From the NCBI RefSeq assembly GCF_013368755.1, contig NC_049564.1:3108001-3172000 (forward strand): a DNA stretch of 64,000 nucleotides, in the 5' to 3' direction. A program made the position numbers and the translations under genes. Under the pieces are notes generated by a model, which was not told the DNA's origin, did not search any database, and saw only the letters and a program-made list of their open reading frames with translations. Each line of letters begins with the position of its first letter. The first letter of the stretch is position 1. The DNA comes from Talaromyces rugulosus (lineage: Eukaryota; Ascomycota; Eurotiomycetes; Eurotiales; Trichocomaceae). Positions 33,894 to 44,769 of this stretch are shown here, one piece after another.

Positions 33894-34982
33894 TTACTTA
33901 CCAATTGCGCGGCGACCACCTCGCGCCTTCACAATCACATCATACAAGACGTCTTTGAAAGCGAAAAGGAAGGCAGCCGTGAGTGCACTCTGGCTGACTT
34001 TGGGTGCGATGCCTTGGGGATCACTGTTAGCTTTGATGTATCGACAAAGGTGAAAACGAAACCCTACCTCTATACAAGCCGGCGTATCCTTCCTGGGAAA
34101 CAATCCTCTTCAAGCTTCCGTTGAGGCTTTCACGGGGTCCGTCCTTGCTGGCGACGTGCATGCGGCTCTTGACCGTAATGTAGGGGTAGGTAATGCTGGT
34201 GGCCAGAATCTTGCCGATCGCCCCGAGATAGAATGCATCCGTGGGGGTCACGCGGCGTCGTCGCTCCACCACGTTTTTCAGTTGCTCAAAGATGGTATAC
34301 TGAAGAATAGGGTTGATCACCAGCACGAGGGCGGGCAGGACGCCGGAAAACAGAGCACTTGGTCCCTCGTTCCTGAGCAACTGCAGCAGGGTTTCGATGG
34401 TCGACAGCGACTTTTTTTTCGGCGCACCTGGAAGAGCCTGCTCTTCGGACTCGGATTTGCGGGCCGTCATTCTGGTGTTGATGACCCAGATCGGGTTCGT
34501 CAGGAGCACGGTCGCACTGCCAGCAATGGCACCGGCAATTATCGACTCGACAGTAGTCAGTTTCTTGGAGGCGCGGCCAGCCTTTATTGCAGCCTGCTCA
34601 AATGCGGACCTGGTCCATTCGTACCAGTAATAGTACACAAAGTTTGTCATGCTGATTCCAAAAAGCGCCGAGGTCAGGCCGGAATAGAGCCCGGTGACAC
34701 CCTCTCGTTGGACGATGTGTCGGATGGCATCGTAGGTCGAAGACTGGGCACGTTTGGATTCCACCTGCGCGCGGGTTGATAGCGTGATAAGAGGGTATCT
34801 AAAACGAACAAAATTTTAGTCGTGAAGTCTTTCTAGACAAGAGTAAATAGAACTCACGTCAGAACCATCGAAAGGATACCGCCTCCTGCTCCGGCCAGGG
34901 CGTGAGCGATATTATCGGATTGCTGCAGAGCAGCAGATGCTGCCACAGCCCTCTTTTGCTGTTCAACCTGCGATTGAGACAT
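33894..34982 (-). CDS. PMP47: Peroxisomal adenine nucleotide carrier PMP47/Ant1 type
   Basis: Exons 34982-34858, 34798-34068 and 34012-33894 give 324 residues. Three mitochondrial-carrier repeats are present. Their signatures are the atypical YPLITLSTRAQ, NPIWVINTRM and YPYITVKSRM, which mark the PMP47/SLC25A17 group rather than mitochondrial carriers. The protein exchanges ATP for AMP across the peroxisomal membrane and so powers fatty-acid activation inside, which suits the PTS1-tagged acyl-CoA synthetase 8 kb away. A perfect donor-like GGTAAGTA overlaps the last codons (AIGK-stop), so a further 3' exon cannot be excluded; I chose the stop at 33894 because the protein is already full length. 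Confidence 0.9.
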
Positions 34983-36089
34983 TTTGTTCTAAAAAGTACT
35001 TGACAGAAAGTTAGTCGACGCGATCGATACCTCGACAAAAACTTGGTGGTCCATCTACCTTGGTTGTCGGGTGGGCGGGTAGTCGATAACGGGATAGGGT
35101 TCACGGTCCAAAAGAAAAAGGAGCGTGGATAGTACGTATAGCACGGTAGATTCCGATTATGGCAGCAGGCGCAGAAGGATGGCAAGCAGGGCTTGTGTTG
35201 TCATATAAATCGCGAAATGGGAGCGAGCGCACAAGACCGGACAACAGAGGAGAAGCAGGTATGACGTTGCCGACCTCTGCCTCGGCTGCACCAAGACGTA
35301 CCCACAGGCGCCAGCAAACTAGTCAAACCAGGGCGGAACAACCGCGACGCTCACAACGGAAGCACTGCGAGAGCATGTGATAGATACATATACTCTGTAG
35401 TTGCCGGGGAATTATCGTACCTCTCCAGGCGTTGTCTGTGCCTGTGATTATGCAGTGAATAGTCTTAAACAGACTATCTACATGGAATTATAGTCTATGC
35501 ACTTCAATATCGTGATCGAGATGTACCTTAGTTGGGTTATAATGGTTAGTCGGGCTACCGGTATTAATACAGTCAACTATTCTTCAAAGAATTTGTATTC
35601 TTGCTTGTCATTAGTCCATACTGGGAAGAAACGCATAACAAATCCAGCCTACACACACGTGACAAATATCAAACTCAAAAAGGGAGGAAGCCGAGAAAGA
35701 ACAAATAGACCTGGATACGAGTAAAATGACACACGAAAAGGAAGGGAAGAAAAGAGAAAGGGGAGCAAAATCATAGACGCAGGTGGGAAAAAAAGATACC
35801 AGCGTCTAGAATGCCACTCCACGAGACACAACAACGGATTTCGAATGTTAAACGCGACATGTGCTCATTGGAGAAGTCTAAGCTGGGTAAAAGCAGCCGG
35901 GAAACAGGCACCCGTGATCATGGTGATGATGATGATGGTCAAAGCTAGCACGCGAACGAGCCTGTTCCGGTCTAATGAACACTCTGTACATTAACCACCA
36001 CAGAAGGCGTTGTCATGATGCGAATCAACTCGGAGCGAGGCCCGTCCGAGCAGAAGTGGTGGATTGAGCGAATAGGGGAAAGGTCTCGT
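34983..36089. other. Intergenic: PMP47 promoter and YPT1 3' region
   Basis: 1.1 kb without a supported gene. GAT/ATG trinucleotide repeats lie at 35920-35940. The distal half should contain the YPT1 3' untranslated region. Confidence 0.5.
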
Positions 36090-37079
36090 TTAGCAGCAAC
36101 CGCTGGCAGAGCCCGACTGGACTCCTTGGCCCTGGCCAACTTGGACCGTGGGCTTGTTGTTGACTGTAGCAGTGCCCATCCGTTCTTTGATCTGTCGGGC
36201 CATGGTCAAGAATGCCTGTTCGACATTGGAGGCACTCTTGGCGGAGGTCTCCAGGAAAGGAATGCCCAAGCTGTCGGCGAATTCCTATAATCGCAAATCA
36301 CGTTTAGTAAACCGTTCACCTGATCCATAGTTGGGTTGTATTGGCGTAACGAACCTTGGCGACAGTGTACTCAACAACCTTCTTGTCCTCCATATCACTC
36401 TTGTTACCAACCAAAAGCTTGTTGACGCCCTCCGTGGCATAACGGTCGATTTCTTGCAGCCACTGCTTGACGTTGTTGAAAGAGTCCATGTCTGTCACAT
36501 CGTAGACGACGCAGATACCGTGAGCACCTCGGTAGTAAGAAGATGTGATGGTTCGGAATCGTTCCTGGCCGGCGGTGTCCCACTGTGAGGCAAGTTAGTC
36601 GACCCAGACAAGACAAACCCCGATAGATAAAGGTCAACATACAATCTGCAACTTCACGGTTTTGCCGTCCAGTTCGATGGTGCGGATTTTCTAGAGAGAC
36701 ACAGTTGAGTCAGCATCGATTCCAACAATATTTATTGTTGGGTTGATGGAGCACCTACAAAGTCAACACCGATGGTGGAAATGTAGCTTTCTGTGTAAGT
36801 GTCATCGGCGAAACGCAACAGCAAACAAGACTTTCCGACACCGGAGTCTCCGATGAGGAGAAGCTTGAAGAGGTAATCGTATCTATCAAGGGTATTAGAA
36901 TATCATCGGCGAAAATCGTTGGAGATGTATGGGGCATCAAAGCCCAAGCACCCCGGACGCTCAGAAAGCAAGATGTCGAACTCTAGATGCAGGCATCACG
37001 TTAGCAACAGAAGCAGGGGTATCAGCACCGTCACAGACGGACTGAAGAGGCAGAGAGCAACTCACCACTCGGGATTCAT
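36090..37079 (-). CDS. YPT1: Rab GTPase Ypt1 (Rab1)
   Basis: Five exons, 37079-37069, 36882-36759, 36690-36643, 36582-36355 and 36284-36090, give 201 residues. The first coding exon is only 11 nt; its donor is gtggtg, and GA|A restores Glu-4 in MNPEYDYLFK. All GTPase motifs are intact: GDSGVGKS (15-22), effector TIGVDF, DTAGQE, NKSD and TSAK, ending in the doubly prenylated CC. It controls ER-to-Golgi transport and autophagy. The C-terminal [13 protein letters not shown] stretch is that of filamentous-fungal Ypt1. SLY41, a suppressor of Ypt1 loss in yeast, lies 13 kb away. Confidence 0.96.
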
Positions 37080-37538
37080 GATGACGGCGGAGTTTCAGGA
37101 TCTATTGTCGACTGGCTGAAGGAACAAGAAATTGAGGGCGGGAGGCGAACAGGAGGTCGCTGGGAGACCGAGAGTAAATGGCGACGAGAACCGAGAAGGG
37201 CAGATACTGGGCACCGGACTGATGTTGAGCGGCAGTGAGCAGCGATAGGAAGTAGGAAGATCACAGGTCACGATCCACGCAGGCAGGCAGTGAACGAACT
37301 AACTATTGGAGTCTGAGGTGCTGTGATGTTGCCAGGTGTGGCCGGAGTGGTGGCCCAACTGGGTTTGGCGCCGCGCCAGAGCCACCTGCAGGCCCCAGCC
37401 GACCACGCCAGTCGCCACGTGATGACTCATCATTAGAGTATACTAAAAGTTGTAGTTATTTCATGTTTCTGTTTCTACATGTCACTTTCTTTCGGAACAA
37501 AAGTGACGAAGCAATTTTACTATTCCTAGTGGCTACAC
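37080..37538. promoter_or_regulatory. YPT1 upstream region with CACGTG and a Gcn4/CpcA-type site
   Basis: CACGTG at 37416-37421 directly abuts ATGACTCAT at 37422-37430, the perfect palindromic Gcn4/CpcA (bZIP) site. Both lie about 340 bp upstream of the YPT1 start and just beyond the 3' end of the aminopeptidase gene. Function is inferred from the motifs only. Confidence 0.45.
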
Positions 37539-40500
37539 CTACGCATAGCCATGCACCTGGAGCCATTCCAGCAGAGACGCTTCGTCTCTTGTCTTGTACC
37601 GGGCATCGGTATGGATGCTATCAGATACAATGACCAAGGCCCGGTCATAAGCTCCCGTGTCTTTATCCGCAAAGAAAGCTCTGATCTCGCTAGCGAGACC
37701 TTCGTCGGCCAGCCTAGCCAAGCTTAATCGCACAAACCGCTCAAACACGACATTGTTCGACGAAAGCCGTGCTGACACTCGCTTCCAGTTGTTTTTCATG
37801 TATTCCCACAGGAGGTGCCGAACTTTGGGACTGCCAGTCAAGGATACGGCACCGCTATGCATATCTTGGACGGCCACTTCGTCCGAGAAAATCAGATCCA
37901 GGTACTCGTTAACCAGCACCGGGTCTTTCGTACGGCCGAGAGAGGTAAGGCAGATCTCCTTCCCGTCCGCAGACTCTGTCTTCCGATATGCGTCCTTGAC
38001 TTTGTCGAATTCGTCTCGGCCACCCTCTGAGATATTAAGGGCAAAAACAACAGATCGTAGATTCGCATGAATTGCATTAGGATCACCAGAAGCCCAAAGC
38101 TGAAAGATTCTCTTTGCGTCGGTAATTGTCCTGCTACTCTTAGTTCCTTGTTGAGAGAGCCAATCCAGTGGGGAAATAATACGTACCCTTTATGACCTGC
38201 ATTACCTGCCACCGAAATGAGCAGTCTCCGGAGTTGCCCAGTCAAGTAATTTTCATCGGGGCTAAAGGTCCACCCAATCTTTTCAGCAGATGGCGTGACC
38301 AGTTTCAATGTAAACTCCCTCAAGCCGGTTGCTATTACTTCGTTGGATGAAAACACAGACCGTAGATGAGCTAGTGAAAACGCTATCTGTGACCATACCC
38401 TGTAAGATATTTAGTAGTCTGTAAGCTGTCAGAAGTTGATAGGAAGCCTACCGATAACTGCTTTCACCAGTGAAGCCTTCAAGCAAACCTAGCAACGAGG
38501 CCGTAGTCCCTTCGCCTGAAACTGCCAGCGCGGCAGCATCTCCGATAAGCCCGATTTTATCTTCATTGCTGAAAAGATGAAGAGACTGTCCAAGCTTTTC
38601 CAGATGGTGGGGTGGGTAATTTGTTCGGTAGAAGCCGCACTGGTCTTTGTTTAGTTTGTAGGAAGCATCGTCAACATCTCGCACCACCTCGAATTTTGTG
38701 GTAAGAGCCCGTGGTGCGGTGTTGTTGATATTGAGAGGGATCCACCACACAGTCTCGTCTTCTTCTGGTTTGACATCACCAGATGCTAAGAATCGGCTTT
38801 GACGAACAGAAATTTGGCGCGGTTCCTCGGTGATAGTGAGGACTGGGAAGCCAATTATACGAACCCATGGATTCTATAATCGTTTAGAACTGGAGATAAA
38901 TGTCACGGTTTCTTGACACATACCATGAAAGCATGAACATCCTGCTTAGATGCTTCACTAAGTGCAGACCATAGATCATCCGTTTTGGCATTTCCTAAAA
39001 GTTTTTTGATCAGTTTTCAGACATAAAAGCTAACAGAAAAGCCTACCGTAAGCATGGGCTTTCAAGTAGTTTGAAACACCACGAATGAACGTCTCTTGGC
39101 CAAGATGGCTGCTGAGCATTCGAATAATGGAACTGCCCTTCCTATAACTGATATCGTCAAAGATCTGATCTACCTCAAGAGCATTCCTGACAGGGACCTC
39201 AATGGGGTGAGAAGCCCGCAGCGAGTCGAGTCGGAAGGCTTCTTGGAGACTCTCAGCCTAAAAAGCCGTCAGAATCAACTCGATATCCGAATTTTAAATG
39301 ATGCATACCACAAACTGAGACCAAACATTCCATTCTGCATATTTCAAAAACGTTAGTTCATATAATAGGTTAAACCTTTCTAGAGAAACGTTACCTGGGT
39401 AAAAGTGGTCTACCGCAAGCCATCCAACCCACGTAGCAAATCCTTCGTTCAACCAAAGCTCATTCCACCAGTCCATAGTAACAAGATTACCAAACCATTG
39501 ATGTGCCAGTTCTGCATCATATATCATTAAATTCTGTATTTCTAACAGGGCTGAGAATCGTTTTGGAACCGCAACTGACCGTGTGCTATGACATAGGCAA
39601 TGTAGTTCTTATAGCTCGAGTCGGAACTGCCTTCATCGAAGAGAACCGAAGTGGTGCGATACATAACTAGGCCCCAGTTTTCCATGGCACCCGCTGCCTG
39701 TGTCGAATTGTGAGCGAATGTGATGGATGTATCAAGGTTATGCTACTAACAAACTCATGAACTGCCATAAGGTCGGATTTTGGAAGAGGATAATCAATTC
39801 CGAAAAGCTCAGAAAAGTAGTCCACAGTTCTAGAAGCACATTCCAAGGCGTACCGAGCTTGCTCTTTGAGGCCCCTGGTTGTGTATACACGGACAGGAAT
39901 ATTGATTCCGTTGTACTTTCGCTGCGTGTGAGCCTCGACGTATTCAAAATCGCCGACTGCCCATGCTAGAAGCTATAGATCGTTACTCATTAGCACATTA
40001 TTATACAATCGATCAGGGGTGACTAACATAGGTGCTCATAACCGGGGTGCGGTCGAAAGATACGACTTTCAGACCTGGTTTGCTTGATTCTCGCTCGGAT
40101 TTAACAGGCATATTGCTCATGGCCACCAAGCCTGTAGGGATTTCGATTTCAAAGTCAAAAGTGGCCTTCAGATTGGGCTCGTCAAAGCACGGAAAGGCTC
40201 TCCGGGCATCGCAAGCTTGGAACTGGGTGCTCAGCATGTAATGAAATCCACCTTCTATCGGAGTGTCCGAAGGCGGCGTCACAGCGGAAGTGTATTTGGA
40301 GCGATAGAACCCTACCATGGCATCATTCATGGTTGCCACGAAGTCGATCTTCAGTAAAACCTGTCCGTTTGTTATATCCTTGTCGAAAGATAGCGTGGAT
40401 CTTTCTGATTTCTTGTCAAAAGACACACCAGAAGCTCTAGCTGAGTAGGAGCCTGTAGAAGAGGTGAAAGTGAGCTGTTAGCAAGCAGCATCTACTTCTT

Positions 40501-40795
40501 ATTAGAGCAAGTTTGATCAAACCATCAGCCGCCTTTACTTCCACTTCCCCCACACTTATATCATTGGTATTCAAGACAATTTCCTTGGTGGGCTTAGCAA
40601 CTGTAGCTTCGATTTTGACGGTCCCCTTGTAGGCCCAGGAGCCTCCCAGCTCCAAGTCGAAAAGAGAAACGTCATAATGGGTTGGTTTCAACCTACTAAC
40701 GGTCACTACTGCGGAAGCTGATAGGTAACTGAGGGGCAATGGAGCTTGATGATGACATACACGTCTGGAAGGGTATCGCGGTCTGTGAGAGCCAT
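37539..40795 (-). CDS. M1-family zinc aminopeptidase (Ape2/Aap1-like)
   Basis: Twelve exons give 874 residues: 40795-40761, 40695-40523, 40452-40028, 39972-39751, 39697-39580, 39511-39395, 39334-39309, 39257-39047, 38994-38924, 38873-38452, 38399-38187 and 38130-37539. The exopeptidase motif GAMENWG is near residue 288. The zinc site [10 protein letters not shown] starts near 324 with its third ligand Glu in LNEGFATW. The C-terminal ERAP1-like helical domain ends [10 protein letters not shown]. The family (yeast Ape2, Aap1; puromycin-sensitive aminopeptidase) trims N-terminal residues from peptides. There is no clear signal peptide, so a cytosolic enzyme is likely. Exon 7 has only 26 nt. The 5' splice choice (GT|T, then AGG TTG) is the least certain junction. 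Confidence 0.92.
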
Positions 40796-41197
40796 TCTGA
40801 GCCCTTTTTGATAGCGAACGCTGCACAGAAAATCCAGAAGGTTAATGCAAGTGTTTCCAGAGGAAACTGAGTCGTGGTGGTGGATGTGGAGTAACTAACT
40901 ATGCAGCAGCGAACGGATGCGACGATAACAATAAATTTCACGGGCTCCGCATGCCGTTACAACCAGCTCCACCTCCACAATCTTTTCTGAGCGCTGCGAC
41001 ACGCGGCGTATTCATTCACGAGCAGCGAGCGTGCGCCTGTTGGAGGACACTTTTGATGGTCCTGGAAAGCTCTCGACTGCTCATTTGTCTCTCAGGTCTG
41101 ATCGGAAACCGGGTCCAAGCTCGGCGGGCGAGAGCTTGACACCTCACAGCTCAGATGCGACAGGCTCGACCCGGCGGCGACACGCACCAAACGAACG
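40796..41197. other. Divergent promoter between aminopeptidase and SSL1
   Basis: A 402-bp head-to-head spacer. I see no clear TATA box or known element. Short frames here look like chance. Confidence 0.45.
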
Positions 41198-42657
41198 ATG
41201 GTCGATTCCGATGAAGACTATGTTGGCGCAGTTTCTGAAGGAGAAGAAGAGGGCGAGGCTCATGTAGTCTCAGCAGGCGCTGGGACGCGAGCGCGGCGGA
41301 GGAAGCAGCATGGCGGTGCCGAGTGGGAAGTGTCACGCACCTGGGAGTCGGTCGTGGAAGGCGCGGACGGTACCATCAGCTCGACCGTCGAGGGCCTTTT
41401 GGAGGCGGGCAAGAGAAAGAGGCGAGTCTATCACGGTCACCATTGCACTCTGCACTCTACACACAAACACAAACACAAACACCAGCTAACATGCGTTGCA
41501 ACAGGCTGCTCCGAGACACCACGCCGCTGCAGCGAGGCATCATCCGCCACCTGATGCTCGTGCTCGATCTCTCTCAGTCCATGGCAGAAAAGGACCTCCG
41601 CCCGACGCGCTACCTGCTGGCTCTGCGCTTTGCCCAGGAGTTTGTCGTCGAGTTCTTCGAGCAAAACCCGATATCGCAACTGGGGATTCTCGGCATGAAA
41701 GACGGGCTGGCCGTCCGCATCAGTGATATGAGCGGAAACCCAACCGACCATATTGTTGCCCTTCAGGATCTGAGGGCGTCCGATCCAAAGGGCCTTCCTA
41801 GTCTCCAAAATGCGCTGGAGATGGCCCGAGGGGCCCTCTTGTGAGTGACTGATTCGCTTCCATAGCTAGCAAACGGTGATCCGAGCTTACACGTCGATAG
41901 CCACACGCCCAGCCATGGCACTCGAGAAGTCCTGATTATCTTTGGATCACTGCTCTCATCCGACCCCGGCGACATACACCAGACTTTGAAATCGCTCGTC
42001 ACAGACCAGATCCGAGTCGGCGTCGTTGGCCTGGCTGCACAAGTTGCCATTTGCCGTGAGCTCTGTGCCAAGACAAACGGAGGCGATGATACAGTATACG
42101 GCGTTGCTCTGAATGAGCAGCACTTTAAAGAACTAATGATGGAAGTTACCATTCCCCCGGCAACGCATACATACAGACAGGCTAGTAATGCGCTTTTGAT
42201 GATGGGGTTTCCGTCCCGTACAGTAGAGGCGTTCCCGTCTCTTTGCGCGTGTCACTCTAAACCATCTTGCGGAGGATATTTGTGCTCACGATGCGGGAGC
42301 AAAGTCTGCGGCCTTCCAGCCGAATGCCCTGCATGCGGTCTTACCTTGATCCTCTCGACACATTTGGCACGCTCATACCATCACTTGTTCCCCCTCATAA
42401 ACTGGGTTGAGGTTCCCTGGAAACGAGCTCTGCAAAGCTCCCATTGCTTCGCCTGCGGCACTCAATTTCCATCAGCTCCGCCCCAGGATCAATGGGAGGT
42501 TTCGGAGAGCAACACAAAAGGAATGAGTGTTAGCAGCCGGTATGAATGCTCAACGTGCAAAAATCATTTTTGCATCGACTGCGATCTTTTTGCTCATGAA
42601 ATTGTCCACAACTGTCCTGGCTGCCAGAGCAACAACCTGTCGGTGTCTCACAGGTGA
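41198..42657 (+). CDS. SSL1: TFIIH core subunit Ssl1 (p44)
   Basis: Exons 41198-41421, 41505-41840 and 41901-42657 give 438 residues. An acidic N terminus precedes a von Willebrand A-like domain starting RHLMLVLDLSQSM and containing HTPSHGTREVLIIFGSL. The C-terminal half has a C4 zinc finger (LCSRCGSKVCGLPAECPACG) and a RING-like region ending FCIDCDLFAHEIVHNCPGC, both standard for Ssl1. The subunit stimulates the XPD/Rad3 helicase in transcription initiation and nucleotide excision repair. Intron 1 (41422-41504) starts with GC, not GT (AG|GCGAGT), the only choice that joins GKRKR to LLRDTTPLQRG in frame. Confidence 0.93.
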
Positions 42658-43411
42658 TGAGCTATACCCCCCCAGCAGATTGATATCACACCCCGATTAG
42701 ACGAGGATTGAGTCGGAAATATAATCTCCGTCCCCATAAACTCCTTGGATGTCCCGGTTGCAAGGTTTTATACTTGCCTTTAGCATCGACTAATATGCAC
42801 CGATCGATAAGTGAGCCTACTACTATCGAGGCTTCACTTGACCGACTTCGGACAGAGTTGAAAGGAATCCTCTACATTATCAGGGAATGGGTTGGCTGTT
42901 GTGTACATGGGCCATTTTACTGGATTTGAAAGGCAGTGCTCATGACAGAGGCAGTCAATGGGAACATCCCATGACGGTTTTGGTTGATTCGTAACGGAGC
43001 CTTGGGCTGTTTTCTGTACTTCATTTCGCCGGTAATTTGTCGGTAGATCTATTAAGATTTCTAGCAATAATACAGACAGAGAATTTTTAATCATGGGTCC
43101 CCTGCATTTCAATGAATACAAGTACAAATTAACAGATGGATAATGTATAACTAGTTACTCAAATTACTCCAATGTTAATTCCTGTAGGCCCGCCATCAAT
43201 AATACTACGTCAGCGGTGCATCTCCGATAATCAGATAACTACCCGGCGGGGAAAACCATGCCTCGGCGTAGGGACTCTCTCTCTCTCCACACCGAGCTTT
43301 TATTTACACCTTCTCTCTGTATACTCCTCGAATCCACAATCTAATACAGGCCAATCTCGTCCTTTTTCTTCTTCTCTCTATTTGGTTCTCTATAATGTGA
43401 CGGCCTTTACA
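42658..43411. other. Intergenic: SSL1 3' end and upstream of the KPWE-protein gene
   Basis: 754 bp with no supported gene. A pyrimidine-rich stretch of CTCT units at 43278-43330 precedes the next start. Confidence 0.5.
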
Positions 43412-44064
43412 ATGGCTACTCCTTCGGTGCTAGATACGTCCACACCAGCCACAAACACCGCGGCAACATCAACAACAACAAAGCTCTACGAATACATCGC
43501 GTCGTACGATTTTTCCTCCGATCTCGAGTTCCGCAAGGGCCTTGGGACGATTCTTAACCATCCCGAGACGCCGGCTTCGGATAGCGAGCTTCTCAGGGAC
43601 GATAATGTTGTTCTGCAAGCGAAATGCTTCTACATTTCCAGGTTTGTTCCCTTTTCTTTCTCTCTCTCTCTCTCTCTCTCTCTAGAAGTGAAAAAAAAGG
43701 CGATGTCTAATACCAATTTAGAAAAAAGAATGTGTCACCTCCCATAGACGCCGCCTCGTTTCACAACTGGCTCGTAGAAAACCCCGGCTCTGCAGCAGCA
43801 TCACATGCTCTACAACAACAACCAGAAAACGAACAAACACTTCCACCTTCCTCCTCCAAGTCGAATACCACCAGTGGCGAGGATGCCGAACCGACATACC
43901 CGTCGTCATTCTCCCATATTGTTGAGCTCATAACAACCGGCCAGCCAATTCCAGGCATCGAGGAGATTCCGGACACAGTATTATCCGGCCATGACAAGCC
44001 TAGTAAAGCGGAACGAAGGCGTAAGCCTTGGGAAAAGGCTGAGGAGGAGGATAACAGCAGTTGA
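43412..44064 (+). CDS. PEX39: KPWE-motif protein, probable PEX39-type peroxisomal import factor
   Basis: Exons 43412-43641 and 43722-44064 give 190 residues. A conserved helical N-terminal part (KLYEYIASYDFSSDLEFRKG ... FYISRKKNVSPPID) is followed by a low-complexity Gln/Ser stretch. Then comes FSHIVELITTGQPIPGIEEI and, near the C terminus, RRRKPWEKAEEE. The basic run plus KPWE motif defines the small protein family recently described as PEX39, which helps Pex7 bring PTS2 cargo to peroxisomes; that assignment rests on my memory of the motif. The intron contains a long CT tract. The gene converges on the Pumilio gene. Confidence 0.7.
43658..43683. repeat. (CT)n tract inside an intron
   Basis: An uninterrupted run of about twelve CT units lies within the intron of the KPWE-protein gene, well upstream of the acceptor at 43721. 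Confidence 0.85.
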
Positions 44065-44769
44065 TGTATATAAAAATTAAACAACTACCTCTCGTCTTTC
44101 CTTCTATTGGTGAGACTTGAACCTGAAGCGCCGTTACTACCAGTGAGCAGAGCTACATGAAAGATTTGATTGAATATCCATAATCTGTATCATAAATTTG
44201 CGCATAGTTTACTCAGACATAGTGCAGAAAGCTAATAAGATACTCAACGTATAACCGCTGTGATCCGCCGAAATGTCACTTCGCATCACTCAGAGAACCA
44301 AATGTGAGCGCGAGAAAAAAAAAGTGTCAACTTTTGGCGAAAGACAACATGCCCGATGCAATGGAAAATTAAAAAAAAGAAAGCAGACAACAAAGAGAAG
44401 TACCGTGGTAAGCCAAAGCCCTTGATATGCTCACGAAGCCGACCCATTCCTAGTCGGGCCAGAACTCCTTATGTGTCTTGGGATATGAGATGATAAAATA
44501 TTGGTGATTCTTGGTCGATGAAATACGCGAAACAAAAATGTAAGACAAAGTTCCTAATGTCAGAAATAGACCTGTTGGTTGAGGGATCCAAGAGAAAGAT
44601 GGGATGATGCACATTGACAAATCTCAAAACGAGCATCCACTTCCTTCAAGTTTCAAAAGAATGAAAAAAAGCCTTTAATATGAAATCGCTTTCGTAAATC
44701 ATGCACATGCGTTAATCTTGCTGCCGACATCTGACTAGGTGCAAGTTTGGTTGGCGATAATCCGAAAAT
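44065..44769. other. Intergenic, convergent 3' ends
   Basis: AT-rich spacer with A runs at 44317-44326 and 44369-44379. It holds the 3' untranslated regions of the KPWE and Pumilio genes. No gene is supported. Confidence 0.5.
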
